NCBI GenBank assembly: GCA_003131315.1
Contig: PKUV01000167.1
Span: 46,201-104,058 of the forward strand
DNA from: Acidobacteriaceae bacterium
GTDB lineage: Bacteria > Acidobacteriota > Terriglobia > Terriglobales > Acidobacteriaceae
DNA: 57,858 nucleotides
Direction of reading: 5' to 3'
Shown here: positions 34,821 to 43,651 of the stretch, piece after piece
How the letters are laid out: the number at the start of each line of letters is the position of its first letter
How positions within the stretch are numbered: position 1 is the stretch's first letter
The notes under the pieces: generated by a model
The model's input: only the letters and a program-made list of their open reading frames with translations
Database searches by the model: none
What the model was told of the DNA's origin: nothing
Translations under genes and position numbers: made by a program

Positions 34821-35495
34821 TCACTCTGCACCCGCATCGCGCACCGCTGAGAAGAACCGCTTTAGCTTGGTCGCATCCAGCTTGCCATCGGTTCGCACGC
34901 CGGAACACACATCGAGCCCGAACGGGCCCACCTCTTCAATTGCCTGGCCTACGTTCTCCGGCGTGAGCCCTCCAGCCAGAAACAGCGGGATGCCGATGCG
35001 TTCCCGGATCGCACGACTGAGGGTCCAATCGTGAGTTCTGCCCGTACCGCCTAACTCCTTGACCGCGAGTTTCTGGTTGCCGGAATCGAGCAGGATTGCA
35101 TCCACATGCGGCGCCACCCGCGCGGCCTCCTCGACGGACTCGGGACCGGTCACGTGGACGACCTGCACAACCGAAATCCCAGGCAAAGCATTCTTCAGAT
35201 CGCGATGCGTGCCGACAGTGAGATGATCGCAGATCTGGATTGTGTTCGTCCGGCAAAAGCGTTGTTGCTCGACAATGTCGGCAACCCTTTGCCGCGAAGT
35301 CAGCAGGAATGTCCCGATCGCAGGTGGAACGGTCGCGGCAATCTCCGCGATCCGCTCATCGCTGATGACGCCCGGCCCGCTGGGCATGTTTGAAACCAGG
35401 CCCAGCGCAGATGCTCCACACTCGATGGCCAGAGCCGCTTCGTCAACACTGCCGATGCAGCAGATTTTTACTCGTGGCGTGCGCGTAGGTTTCAT
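34821..35495 (-). CDS. trpF: phosphoribosylanthranilate isomerase-like protein TrpF
   Basis: The 224-residue protein has a TIM-barrel pattern with the N-terminal VKICCIGSVDEAALAIECGASALGLV, the QICDH strand, ILLDSG and the phosphate-binding FLAGGLTPENVGQAI motif. The Cys after KIC matches the family catalytic Cys; the usual KICG is KICC. A catalytic Asp sits in LLDSG. It is apart from other tryptophan genes. The start at 35495 was chosen because the longer frame runs through a perfect palindromic repeat. A 28-bp hairpin is in its leader. A paralogue with a different role is possible. Confidence 0.78.
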   Translation of the reverse strand: MKPTRTPRVKICCIGSVDEAALAIECGASALGLVSNMPSGPGVISDERIAEIAATVPPAIGTFLLTSRQRVADIVEQQRFCRTNTIQICDHLTVGTHRDLKNALPGISVVQVVHVTGPESVEEAARVAPHVDAILLDSGNQKLAVKELGGTGRTHDWTLSRAIRERIGIPLFLAGGLTPENVGQAIEEVGPFGLDVCSGVRTDGKLDATKLKRFFSAVRDAGAE

Positions 35496-35503
35496 GGGAT
35501 TTC

Positions 35504-35572
35504 CCCTGTGTACCTCTGTGTACCCTGTGGTAAAGGCCTTTCTAACCACAGGGTACACAGAGGTACACAGGG
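35504..35572. repeat. perfect 28-bp inverted repeat
   Basis: Arms 35504-35531 and 35545-35572 are exact complements with a 13-base loop; the arm contains CCTCTGTGTACCCTGTGG. It fills the gap between the aldehyde dehydrogenase stop and the trpF start on the minus strand. Such exact arms suggest recent insertion or active correction. Confidence 0.8.
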
Positions 35573-35594
35573 TAGAGCAACGACTTGTCAGAGT

Positions 35595-38033
35595 CTATTC
35601 GCCGTAAGGAACCCAGATGTTCTTCACCTGAGTCGCGTGCTCAAGAAACCAGCGGCCCTCGGCCAGTTTCCGGTTGAACCAGTCGATGGCGCGGCCTTCG
35701 TTCGTAAAAACCTGCTTCAGATTGCCCACCGACATCGCCTTCGCGGCGGCGGCGCTGGCTTCATCGCCAAAACACCAGATGGCATCGACATCGTCGTGCT
35801 CGGCGAGCGTCTTCAGAAGCTGCGCCGTGTACCCGGTCACAATATTCAACGCACCACCGGGCAGATCGCTGGTGTCGAAAAGCTGATAGAGATCGCCGGT
35901 GATCAGAGGATAGGCTTCCGAAGGAACGGCGATCACCGTGTTTCCCACCGCGAGAGCGGGCATCACGAGAGAAAGAAACCCGAGTAGCGGCGCTTCCCGG
36001 GGACAGATGACGCCAATCGTCCCAATTGCCTCGTTCATCGCGATCGCGATATTCCGGAACGGAGGATTGTGCACCGCGCCGTCAAACTTATCGGCCCGCG
36101 CCGCGTACGAGAAGATGCGCTCGATGCTGAGATCCACTTCCGCGGCAGCCTGCCTTTCGCCCACCACGGCGGCCAGGCGATGCGCAATTTCGTCGCGTCG
36201 TTGTGAAAGATTCTCCGCGCTGTAGTAAAGAACCTGGGCACGATTGTGCGCGGTCGCTTTTGCCCACGATGCGGCCTTTCGCGCCGCTTCAACTGCGTTG
36301 CGAATGTCTTTGCGATTGCCAAGCGGAGCTTCGCCCAGCAATCGTCCGTCGGCCGCCCGCACTTCCATGCTGTAGCCGGAGTCCGGACGCGCCTGCTTGC
36401 CACCGATGTAGAGCTTGACGGTTCGATCGATGCCATGAGGATCAATGCCATGAGGATCAATGCCAGGAGTGCTGGCAGGAGCGATGTCAGGAGTGCTGGA
36501 GTGTTCTTCCAGTTCCGCCTCGGGTGGCGCGGGCGTCTTCTCTGCCGGAAGTGTCGGGGCGCTCTTGAACCATGCTGGCTCCATATATTCCAGCAGACCC
36601 TCGCGTCCGCCTTCGCGCCCATAACCGCTCTCGCGGTAGCCGCCAAAGCCGCAGGAAGCGTCGAACAGGTTGGTGCAGTTTACCCAGACCACGCCCGCTT
36701 TAAGTTGCGCGGCAACATGCAAGGCAACGTTGATGCTCTCGCTCCACACGCACGCTGCCAAACCATAAACCGTATTGTTCGCCAACTCCACCGCTTCAGC
36801 AGGCGTGCGGAACGTCATCGCCGCCAGCACCGGCCCGAAAATTTCCTGCTGCGCAACAATCGACGTCGGATGCACATTGCTCAGAAGCGTTGGCGGGTAG
36901 TAGAACCCGCGCGCAGGCAGCGTAACCGGCGGCTGCCAGCACGTCGCGCCGTCCGCCACACCCTGGTCCACCAGCTTGCGGATGCGGTCGAGTTGCACCT
37001 TCGCAATGATCGCGCCAATGTCGATCGTTTTGTCGAGCGGCGCGCCGACGCGCAGCGTGCTCATTCGAGCCTGCACTTTGGCGATCAGAGCTTCGGCAAT
37101 GCTCTCCTGCATCAGCAGCCGCGAGCCCGCGCAACATACCTGGCCTTGATTGAACCAGATTCCGTCGACGAGGCCTTCGACTGTGCTATCGAGGTCGGCG
37201 TCTTCGAAGACGATGAATGGCGACTTACCTCCGAGCTCAAGCGAAAGGCGTTTGTGGCTCGTCGCCGTGGCTGCGCGAATCGCGCGCCCAACTTCGGTCG
37301 ATCCGGTGAACGCGATCTTGTCCACGCCCGGATGCTTGACCAGCGCCTCGCCGGTTGCGCCGTCTCCGGTGACGATGTTGACGACACCGGCAGGCAAGCC
37401 GGCTTCCTGGCAAATTCCTGCGAAGGCCAGCGCAGTGAGGGGCGTGAATTCGGCTGGCTTCAAAACCACGGTGTTTCCTGTCGCCAGAGCCGGCGCAATC
37501 TTCCACGCCAGCATCAGCAGCGGGAAATTCCAGGGGATGATCTGGCCAACGACTCCGCAGGCCACGTACTCGGGGAACTCCTGCTCCAGAAGTTGTGCCC
37601 AACCCGCATGGTGATAGAAATGTCGCGCGACCAGCGGAATATCAATGTCCCGACTCTCGCGGATGGGCTTCCCGTTGTCCATCGTCTCGAGAACCGACAG
37701 CAGCCGGGAATGCTTTTGCACCAGCCGCGCGATGGCATAAAGGTAGCGCGCGCGGGAATGCGGAGTGAGCGCCCGCCATCCAGAAGACGCCGCCCGCGCG
37801 GCTTTGACCGCGGCGTCAACGTCCGCCGCCGACCCTTGCGCCACCGACGCGAGTTTCTCTTCGGTCGAAGGATCGAGAGTGTCGAAATACTCTCCCGCCG
37901 CGGGCGCTTGCCATCCGCCGCCGATGAAATGTTGGAAGCGATAGCCATGGTGCTCCAGCCAGGCTGTTGCTTCCTTCGAATCTTCTGGGGCCGGGCCGTA
38001 TTCCATGCTCACGAACTTTTCGGCAATGCTCAT
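35595..38033 (-). CDS. two-domain aldehyde dehydrogenase, ALDH16-like
   Basis: The 812-residue protein has two ALDH domains. Domain 1 (about 30-495) is complete: GQIIPWNFPLLMLAWK, FTGSTEVGRAI, the general base Glu in LELGGKSPF and catalytic Cys300 in NQGQVCCAGSR. Domain 2 (about 545-805) has RDEIAHRLAAVVGE and VICPREAPLLGFLSLVMPALAVGN but lacks GQxC. This layout matches bacterial ALDH16. The linker has a near-repeat DPHGIDPHGID. Next to deoC it may oxidise acetaldehyde or a related aldehyde; that is inference. A long open frame on the opposite strand is a shadow. Confidence 0.88.
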   Translation of the reverse strand: MSIAEKFVSMEYGPAPEDSKEATAWLEHHGYRFQHFIGGGWQAPAAGEYFDTLDPSTEEKLASVAQGSAADVDAAVKAARAASSGWRALTPHSRARYLYAIARLVQKHSRLLSVLETMDNGKPIRESRDIDIPLVARHFYHHAGWAQLLEQEFPEYVACGVVGQIIPWNFPLLMLAWKIAPALATGNTVVLKPAEFTPLTALAFAGICQEAGLPAGVVNIVTGDGATGEALVKHPGVDKIAFTGSTEVGRAIRAATATSHKRLSLELGGKSPFIVFEDADLDSTVEGLVDGIWFNQGQVCCAGSRLLMQESIAEALIAKVQARMSTLRVGAPLDKTIDIGAIIAKVQLDRIRKLVDQGVADGATCWQPPVTLPARGFYYPPTLLSNVHPTSIVAQQEIFGPVLAAMTFRTPAEAVELANNTVYGLAACVWSESINVALHVAAQLKAGVVWVNCTNLFDASCGFGGYRESGYGREGGREGLLEYMEPAWFKSAPTLPAEKTPAPPEAELEEHSSTPDIAPASTPGIDPHGIDPHGIDRTVKLYIGGKQARPDSGYSMEVRAADGRLLGEAPLGNRKDIRNAVEAARKAASWAKATAHNRAQVLYYSAENLSQRRDEIAHRLAAVVGERQAAAEVDLSIERIFSYAARADKFDGAVHNPPFRNIAIAMNEAIGTIGVICPREAPLLGFLSLVMPALAVGNTVIAVPSEAYPLITGDLYQLFDTSDLPGGALNIVTGYTAQLLKTLAEHDDVDAIWCFGDEASAAAAKAMSVGNLKQVFTNEGRAIDWFNRKLAEGRWFLEHATQVKNIWVPYGE

Positions 38034-38079
38034 TGGCGTTTGCTCGATTCCTTGCTAATCGCAGTTCCAGTTTATTCAA

Positions 38080-38161
38080 TTGTCATCCTGAGCGAAGCGA
38101 AGGACCTGCTTTCTTGGCAGTGCACGAAACAGCAGGTCCTTCGCTTCGCTCAGGATGACAA
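38080..38161. repeat. perfect 31-bp inverted repeat (dispersed family)
   Basis: Arms 38080-38110 and 38131-38161 are exact complements with a 20-base loop; the arm contains TCATCCTGAGCGAAGCGAAG. This word is common as a dispersed repeat in this group of organisms (from general knowledge). It lies between deoC and the dehydrogenase. Confidence 0.8.
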
Positions 38162-38212
38162 GTCATGAGGTTCTTCAGAAGCTTGTTTTGACTCGTAACC
38201 GTTTGTTCAATC

Positions 38213-39286
38213 TCACGCCATCGGATGCCGATACTGCGCCGAATACCGTCCGGTTGCATAGTGCTCCAGTTGCCGCTCGATGTCGCTTAACAAGCCGCTG
38301 ACTCCGAAGCGGAACATTTCCGCCCGCAGCCAGGACGGGCCAAGTTCCTCTTTGATCATCGCCAGCCAGTCGATGGACTGCTTCGCCGTGCGGATGCCGC
38401 CCGCTGGCTTGAAACCCACCGCCATTCCGGTTTGCTGCGCGTATTCGCGGATGGCGCGAGTCATCACCAGGCCGACCGGCAAGGTCGCGTTCGTCGGCTC
38501 TTTGCCCGTCGAAGTCTTGATAAAATCTGCGCCCGCCATCATGGCCACCACACTCGCGCGCCCCACGTTGCGCAGCGTCAGCAGGTCTCCGGTTCCAAGG
38601 ATCACCTTCATGTGCGCCGATCCACAAGCTTGCTTGAAAGCTGCCACCTCGTCGTAGAGCGCCTGCCAGCGTCCGCCGAAAACATGCGCGCGCGTGATGA
38701 CGACGTCGATCTCGTGAGCGCCAGCCTCCACCGATCGGCGAATCTCCGCCACCCGCTCCGCCAGCGGCGATAGGCCTGCCGGAAAACCGGTGGACACGGC
38801 GGCCACATGTACTCCGCTGCCTTCGAGTGCGTGCAGCGCCGTTTCCACAAACGTGTGGTACACGCACACGGCGGCGACCTTAATTTGCAAAGCCTCGATC
38901 CCAAGCTTCTGTTCCAATTCCTGCTGGACGGGGTGCCGGGCCTTCGCGCACAAACGCCGGACGCGCTCGTCGGTGTCATCGCCGGAAAGCGTCGTCAGAT
39001 CCATGCACGTAATCGCCCGCAGAAGCCACGCCGCCTGCCATTCTTTTTTCACCGTTCGCCGCGCGACATGGGATTGAGCGCGGCGCTCGACCGCGCTGGT
39101 GTTAACGCGCACTTCCCGGACCCAATCTAGGTTGAGAGGAATGCCGGCATTTGGCAGCAGAGGCCGCCCGGAGAGAATCGCAATCGCACTGCCGCTCTGC
39201 GACTCGTGACGCGAGTCATCTCGACCGCTTGGGTCGCTTGAAACGCGGCGTGCGACGCTCCGAGACTCGTTGCGTTCCACCGCCAT
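38213..39286 (-). CDS. deoC: deoxyribose-phosphate aldolase DeoC
   Basis: DeoC cleaves 2-deoxyribose-5-phosphate to glyceraldehyde-3-phosphate and acetaldehyde. The 357-residue protein has the TIM barrel with CMDLTTLSGDDT at the start, CVYHTFVETALHAL, GAHEIDVVI, the Schiff-base Lys in GADFIKTSTGK and the second Lys in GFKPAGGIRT. It is about 100 residues longer than E. coli DeoC, with a poorly conserved N-terminal extension. The ATG at 39286 is preferred because GGAG lies 6 bases upstream. The dehydrogenase gene follows by about 180 bases on the same strand. Confidence 0.92.
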   Translation of the reverse strand: MAVERNESRSVARRVSSDPSGRDDSRHESQSGSAIAILSGRPLLPNAGIPLNLDWVREVRVNTSAVERRAQSHVARRTVKKEWQAAWLLRAITCMDLTTLSGDDTDERVRRLCAKARHPVQQELEQKLGIEALQIKVAAVCVYHTFVETALHALEGSGVHVAAVSTGFPAGLSPLAERVAEIRRSVEAGAHEIDVVITRAHVFGGRWQALYDEVAAFKQACGSAHMKVILGTGDLLTLRNVGRASVVAMMAGADFIKTSTGKEPTNATLPVGLVMTRAIREYAQQTGMAVGFKPAGGIRTAKQSIDWLAMIKEELGPSWLRAEMFRFGVSGLLSDIERQLEHYATGRYSAQYRHPMA

Positions 39287-39308
39287 CAGTCGCTCCATGC
39301 GAAGGTGT

Positions 39309-39376
39309 CTCGTATCAGGGTATCGCTTCAGCGATACCATATGATCCCGGATTGGAAGCCCCTTTAGGGGCTGGGC
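39309..39376 (-). repeat. palindromic repeat, same family as 3511-3580
   Basis: The two hairpins TATCGCTTCAGCGATA and GCCCCTTTAGGGGC are ordered as in the reverse complement of 3511-3580, and the flanking TCGTATCAGGG also matches. It lies between the divergent deoC and nucleoside hydrolase genes. Confidence 0.7.
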
Positions 39377-39500
39377 GTCGGAACCCAATTCTTCCGCGTC
39401 CCGTCCTTTGCCGTTCGATTGTACGGCAGATACGGCGAAAGATGAATTCCTGAATCGCCGCTGTTTCTCGCCGGCGTTGGGCGACCATGTGTATTTCGTC

Positions 39501-39530
39501 TTGACACTAGCGACCTTGCACGGCTACGCT
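39501..39530 (+). promoter_or_regulatory. promoter of nucleoside hydrolase A
   Basis: A perfect -35 TTGACA (39501-39506) is followed after 18 bases by TACGCT (39525-39530). The start would be near 39537, upstream of GGAGG at 39565. Confidence 0.5.
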
Positions 39531-39575
39531 CGGCGCAATTGCAACATTCTGCAATTTGCAATCTGGAGGTCACTC

Positions 39576-40652
39576 CTGATCAACCCGGTCAGTCGTTTCC
39601 AAGTTCACCAAGAGTTTTTCATTACCGCAATTCTCTCCGCATTCTTCGTAATGACGCTGGCAATCCCCGCGTTCAGCGCCACCAAGAAAATCATCTTCGA
39701 TACGGATCCCGGCACGGACGATGCCATGGCGCTGATGCTGGCGCTGAACTCTCCCGAACTGGACGTTCGCGCCGTCACCGTGGTGCCGGGCAACGTAACC
39801 GCCAGGCAGGGACTGGAGAACGCGCTGCGCATGATCTCGCTGGCCAATCGTTGCGATATTCCCGTCGCCGCCGGCGCCCAGCATCCGCTCTTCCAGAAAT
39901 TGATCACCGCGGAGTTCTGGCACGGCAAGAACGGGCTGGCCAATATCGAATTGCCGCCCAGTAAATGCAAAGTGGATTCGCGGTATGGCCCGGACCTGAT
40001 CATCGAGATGGTGCACGCCGCTCCGCACGAAATCACGCTCGTCCCGATCGGCCCGCTCACCAACATCGCGCTCGCCGTGGAGAAGGACCCGTCCATCGTC
40101 CCGCTGGTAAAGGAAGTCATCCTCATGGGCGGCTCGATCACCGGCGGCAACGTGAACGCTGCCGCCGAAGCAAACATTTACAACGACCCCGAAGCCGCGC
40201 AGATCGTTTTCCAGGCCGGATGGCCGCTGACCATGGTCGGCCTCGATGTCGGCGACAAAACATTGCTCTCGGCGAAATACCTCGCACAACTCGGACAGAC
40301 CCACGGGCCCATGAATGATTTCATCTACCAGGTGGCGCACTACCTGGTTGATCTGTCGGCGCAATTCGGTTCCGACGGTACGCCGATGTATGATCCGCTC
40401 GCGGTCGGGGTGGCCATCGACGCAACGCTCGTGAAAGCGCCGCCGATGCACGTGGACGTCGAAACCCGAGGCGAGTTCACTCGAGGTGAGACGGTCGCCA
40501 ATCGCCACGGCGCAGTAGAGCGCAACGTGCTTCACGGTGACCGCTACATCATTGAAGGTCTCGACAAAGTCGAGCCAAACGCGAAGGTTTGCGTCGACGT
40601 CGACGCCAACCGGTTTCTGCAGCTGTTTGTGTCCAGACTTCGCGGCAAGTAG
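39576..40652 (+). CDS. exported nucleoside hydrolase A (canonical IUNH motif)
   Basis: The enzyme would cleave nucleosides to ribose and base outside the cytoplasm. The 358-residue precursor has a signal peptide (FFITAILSAFFVMTLAIPAFSA), then FDTDPGTDDAMAL, the Ca-binding DxDxxxDD motif, VVPGNV (substrate Asn), IGPLTNIALAV, and NDPEAA. At the base-binding end the usual HD is YD (MYDPLAV), and EFN is EAN. A CTG at 39576 with GGAGG six bases upstream is the best start and gives a normal signal peptide; no ATG or GTG does. A permease gene follows by 47 bases. Confidence 0.85.
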   Translation: MINPVSRFQVHQEFFITAILSAFFVMTLAIPAFSATKKIIFDTDPGTDDAMALMLALNSPELDVRAVTVVPGNVTARQGLENALRMISLANRCDIPVAAGAQHPLFQKLITAEFWHGKNGLANIELPPSKCKVDSRYGPDLIIEMVHAAPHEITLVPIGPLTNIALAVEKDPSIVPLVKEVILMGGSITGGNVNAAAEANIYNDPEAAQIVFQAGWPLTMVGLDVGDKTLLSAKYLAQLGQTHGPMNDFIYQVAHYLVDLSAQFGSDGTPMYDPLAVGVAIDATLVKAPPMHVDVETRGEFTRGETVANRHGAVERNVLHGDRYIIEGLDKVEPNAKVCVDVDANRFLQLFVSRLRGK

Positions 40653-40699
40653 ACTCGCGTCGAGTAGACTCACGGAGAAGCCCGTTCTAAGGAGAAGCG

Positions 40700-41677
40700 A
40701 TGTTCACACCCCATACTCTGGGTATTGCACTGTTCATGATGATCACGAGCGCCATTTGCTGGGGCTCCTGGGCCAACACCTACAAGGGCGTCAAGAATTA
40801 TCGCTTCGAGTTGTTTTACTGGGACTACGCCGTCGGTATTTTTCTGGTGTCGCTGATCCTCGCGTTCACCATGGGCAGCACGGGCAATGACGCTTCCAGT
40901 TTCTTGAACAATGTTCGTTCCGCCGACACCAACAACATCGTCTCCGTCATGATCGGCGGCGCCATCTTCAATCTCGCGAACCTGCTGTTGGTGGCCGCGA
41001 TTGATATGGCCGGACTCGCTATCGCCTTTCCGGTTGCTATCGGAATCGCGCTCGTGGTTGGTGTGATTTCGAGCTATGCTCTCCAGCCGAAAGGGAATGC
41101 CGTACTCCTGGCCGCGGGCGTCGTTTGCGCTCTCGTCGCCGTCGTCCTGGACGGAAAAGCCTATGGCAGTCTGGCGATCGCCGGCCGCTCGGTTTCGAAA
41201 AAGAGCATCATTGTCTGCGTGGTCTCCGGTGTTTTGATGGGGCTCTGGGCTCCCTTCGTGGCGCGAGCGATGACCAGCGGCAACACACTTGGTCCCTACA
41301 GCATTGCCGTCTTCCTCACGCTGGGCGCGCTGCTCTCGTGTCTGATCTGGAACATTTATTTCATGAGGAAACCGCTGGTCGGCGAGCCCGTGAGTTTCGC
41401 GGGCTTTTTTAGCGGACCCATTTCCGGCCACGCGCTCGGACTGCTCGGCGGATTCATCTGGGGCATCGGCATGGTTTTCAATCTCGTCGCTGCCAGCTTT
41501 ACCGGCGTAGCCATTTCGTACGCCATCGGACAATCCGCGCCGATGGTCGCCGCTCTCTGGGGCGTCCTTGCCTGGAAGGAATTTGAAGGCGCACCCGGCA
41601 AAGCCAAGATGTACCTGGTCCTGATGTTCGTCTTCTACTGTTTGGGGATCTTGCTGGTGGCAAGGGCAAATGGCTGA
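40700..41677 (+). CDS. GRP-family sugar/nucleobase permease
   Basis: The 325-residue integral membrane protein has about ten helices. It begins TPHTLGIALFMMITSAICWGSWANTYKG and has the GRP (glucose/ribose porter, DMT clan) features IDMAGLAIAFPVAIGIALVVG and YAIGQSAPMVAALWGVLAWKEF. RbsU-like members import ribose; plant ureide permeases are distant relatives. Following nucleoside hydrolase A by 47 bases, with AAGGAG before ATG, it likely takes up ribose or base released outside. That pairing is inference. Confidence 0.82.
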   Translation: MFTPHTLGIALFMMITSAICWGSWANTYKGVKNYRFELFYWDYAVGIFLVSLILAFTMGSTGNDASSFLNNVRSADTNNIVSVMIGGAIFNLANLLLVAAIDMAGLAIAFPVAIGIALVVGVISSYALQPKGNAVLLAAGVVCALVAVVLDGKAYGSLAIAGRSVSKKSIIVCVVSGVLMGLWAPFVARAMTSGNTLGPYSIAVFLTLGALLSCLIWNIYFMRKPLVGEPVSFAGFFSGPISGHALGLLGGFIWGIGMVFNLVAASFTGVAISYAIGQSAPMVAALWGVLAWKEFEGAPGKAKMYLVLMFVFYCLGILLVARANG

Positions 41678-41746
41678 AATCGCTCCCAGAGCCGGCTGCG
41701 GGTTGTAAGATTCTTCCTAAGAAGATTCTCCCTGGGACACGGACTC

Positions 41747-43468
41747 ATGAATTGCAGGCTCGCTGCGGTTGTTGTCGCACTGTGGGTACTCACACTCACC
41801 CTCGCAGCCGCGCAACCGCATGCCGCGCCCGCCGCGCCACCACTCACTCCGCCAAAAGTTAACTTCGTCGACATCGCAGAACGCGCCGGCCTGACTGCCA
41901 AAACTGAAGATGGAGGCGACAAGACCAAGCGCTACATTATCGAAACCACCGGCAGCGGCGCCGCTTTCTTTGACTTCGACAACGACGGCTGGCCCGACAT
42001 TTTCGTAGTCAACGGCAGCCGCCTGGAAGGGTTTCCCAAGGGTCAGGAGCCGACCAGCCACCTCTACCGCAACCGCCACGATGGCACGTTCGCAGACGTC
42101 ACCCAAAAAGCCGGCGTCGGGCTCAGCGGCTGGGGCCAGGGAGTCTGCGCCGGCGACTACGATAACGACGGATTCGTGGACTTGTTCGTCACCTTCTGGG
42201 GCCACGACGTTCTCCTGCACAACAATGGCGATGGCACCTTCACCGACGTCACGCGCAAGGCAGGCCTCTGGCACGACGATGTGCGCTGGTCCACCGGCTG
42301 CGCTTTTCTGGATTACGATCGCGACGGACGCCTCGACCTCTTCATCGCCCACTACGTCGACCTCGATCTGCCGCACACGCCCGAGCCCGGCAGCGGCGCT
42401 GCCTGCCTGTGGAAAGGGATGCCGGTGATGTGCGGTCCGCGCGGACTGAAAGGCACGCACAGCGAGCTCTACCACAACAACGGCGATGGCACTTTCACCG
42501 ATGTCAGCCAGGCATCCGGGATCGCCAAGACCGACGCTTACTACTGCTTCACCGCCCTTACCGGCGACTTCGACAACGACGGCTGGCCCGACATCTATGT
42601 CACCTGCGACTCCACTCCCAGCCTGCTCTTTCACAACAACCACAACGGCACTTTCACCGAAACTGCCGTCGAGGCCGGCGTCGCCTTCAACGACGGAGGC
42701 CGCGAGCAAGCCGGCATGGGAGCCGATGCGGTCGACTACGATGGCGACGGGTGGCTCGACATCGTCAAGACCAACTTCTCCGACGATACTGCCACGCTCT
42801 ATCACAACAATCGCGACGGAACTTTCTCCGACGTCACCCCATCCGCCGGGCTAGGCAAGAATTCTCAATTCCTCGGATGGGGCACGCTCTTCCTCGACAT
42901 CGACGACGACGGCTGGCCCGACCTGTTCATGGCAAACGGTCACGTCTATCCCGAACTCGACAACAAAGGTCTCAACAACACATTCCGCGAACGTAAGATT
43001 CTTTACTGGAACGAGCACAACGGAAAATTTCGCGACATCTCACTCGATTCCGGCGCGGGCATCGCCACTCCGTTCAACAGCCACGGTGTAGCCGCCGCCG
43101 ATTTCGACAATGACGGAGCCGTCGAGATTCTTGTGAACAATAGTCATGATCGTCCCAGCCTGCTAAAAAATCTCGGCGAGCGCGGAAACTGGATTCTACT
43201 GAAATTGGAAGGAACGAAGTCCAATCGCGATGCCATCGGCGCCAAGGTCACTGTCCGCGTGGGCGATCACCAGCAGACGCAGGAGGTTCGCAGCGGCGGC
43301 GGATACATCTCGCAAAGTGACTTCCGCCTGCATTTTGGGCTGGGCAAAGCTACCAAGGCCGATGCCATCGAGATTCGCTGGCCGAGCGGTCTGGTGCAGC
43401 GCCTGGAAAACGTCGCCGGCAACCAGATCGTAAAAATCCGCGAAAGCATAGGCATTATGGAAAAGTGA
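41747..43468 (+). CDS. CRTAC1-type protein (FG-GAP/VCBS repeats and ASPIC/UnbV)
   Basis: The 573-residue exported protein has a signal peptide (LAAVVVALWVLTLTLAAA), then repeated calcium-binding blades, for example FDFDNDGWPDIFVVN, GDYDNDGFVDLFVT, DYDRDGRLDLFIAH, GDFDNDGWPDIYVT and DIDDDGWPDLFMAN. The C-terminal ASPIC/UnbV domain (about 480-570) ends in WPSGLVQRLENVAGNQIVKI. Members often sit near Oar-type receptors in Acidobacteriota and are thought to be surface or periplasmic binding proteins. It precedes the TonB-dependent receptor; role inferred from context. Confidence 0.9.
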   Translation: MNCRLAAVVVALWVLTLTLAAAQPHAAPAAPPLTPPKVNFVDIAERAGLTAKTEDGGDKTKRYIIETTGSGAAFFDFDNDGWPDIFVVNGSRLEGFPKGQEPTSHLYRNRHDGTFADVTQKAGVGLSGWGQGVCAGDYDNDGFVDLFVTFWGHDVLLHNNGDGTFTDVTRKAGLWHDDVRWSTGCAFLDYDRDGRLDLFIAHYVDLDLPHTPEPGSGAACLWKGMPVMCGPRGLKGTHSELYHNNGDGTFTDVSQASGIAKTDAYYCFTALTGDFDNDGWPDIYVTCDSTPSLLFHNNHNGTFTETAVEAGVAFNDGGREQAGMGADAVDYDGDGWLDIVKTNFSDDTATLYHNNRDGTFSDVTPSAGLGKNSQFLGWGTLFLDIDDDGWPDLFMANGHVYPELDNKGLNNTFRERKILYWNEHNGKFRDISLDSGAGIATPFNSHGVAAADFDNDGAVEILVNNSHDRPSLLKNLGERGNWILLKLEGTKSNRDAIGAKVTVRVGDHQQTQEVRSGGGYISQSDFRLHFGLGKATKADAIEIRWPSGLVQRLENVAGNQIVKIRESIGIMEK

Positions 43469-43515
43469 ATTTCCCGCCTCATCGGGAGACATTCCTGGAG
43501 TCCCTACAAAAACTC

Positions 43516-43545
43516 TTGACTTTGCTTTTCTAATCTATTTATATG
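43516..43545 (+). promoter_or_regulatory. promoter of the TonB-dependent receptor
   Basis: TTGACT (43516-43521) is followed after 18 bases by TATATG (43540-43545), or after 17 by TTATAT. A leader of about 100 bases runs to the ATG at 43652. Confidence 0.55.
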
Positions 43546-43651
43546 ACCCATCGTTAAAAATAAGGCTCGCTCCACGTTCCAGCCGCGACGGAGTCGAGCC
43601 GGATCACCGCTCCTTGTACGAAAAGAGAGTGGTCACTAAGGGTGAAAACGA

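Noticed and set aside
36246-38168. 640-codon open frame on the plus strand
   Set aside because: It is antisense to the well-supported ALDH16-type gene, its translation has no recognisable domain and is Arg-rich, as expected for a high-GC shadow frame.
39408-39575. longer N-terminus for nucleoside hydrolase A from TTG 39408
   Set aside because: It would translate through the promoter and the dispersed repeat and bury the signal peptide.
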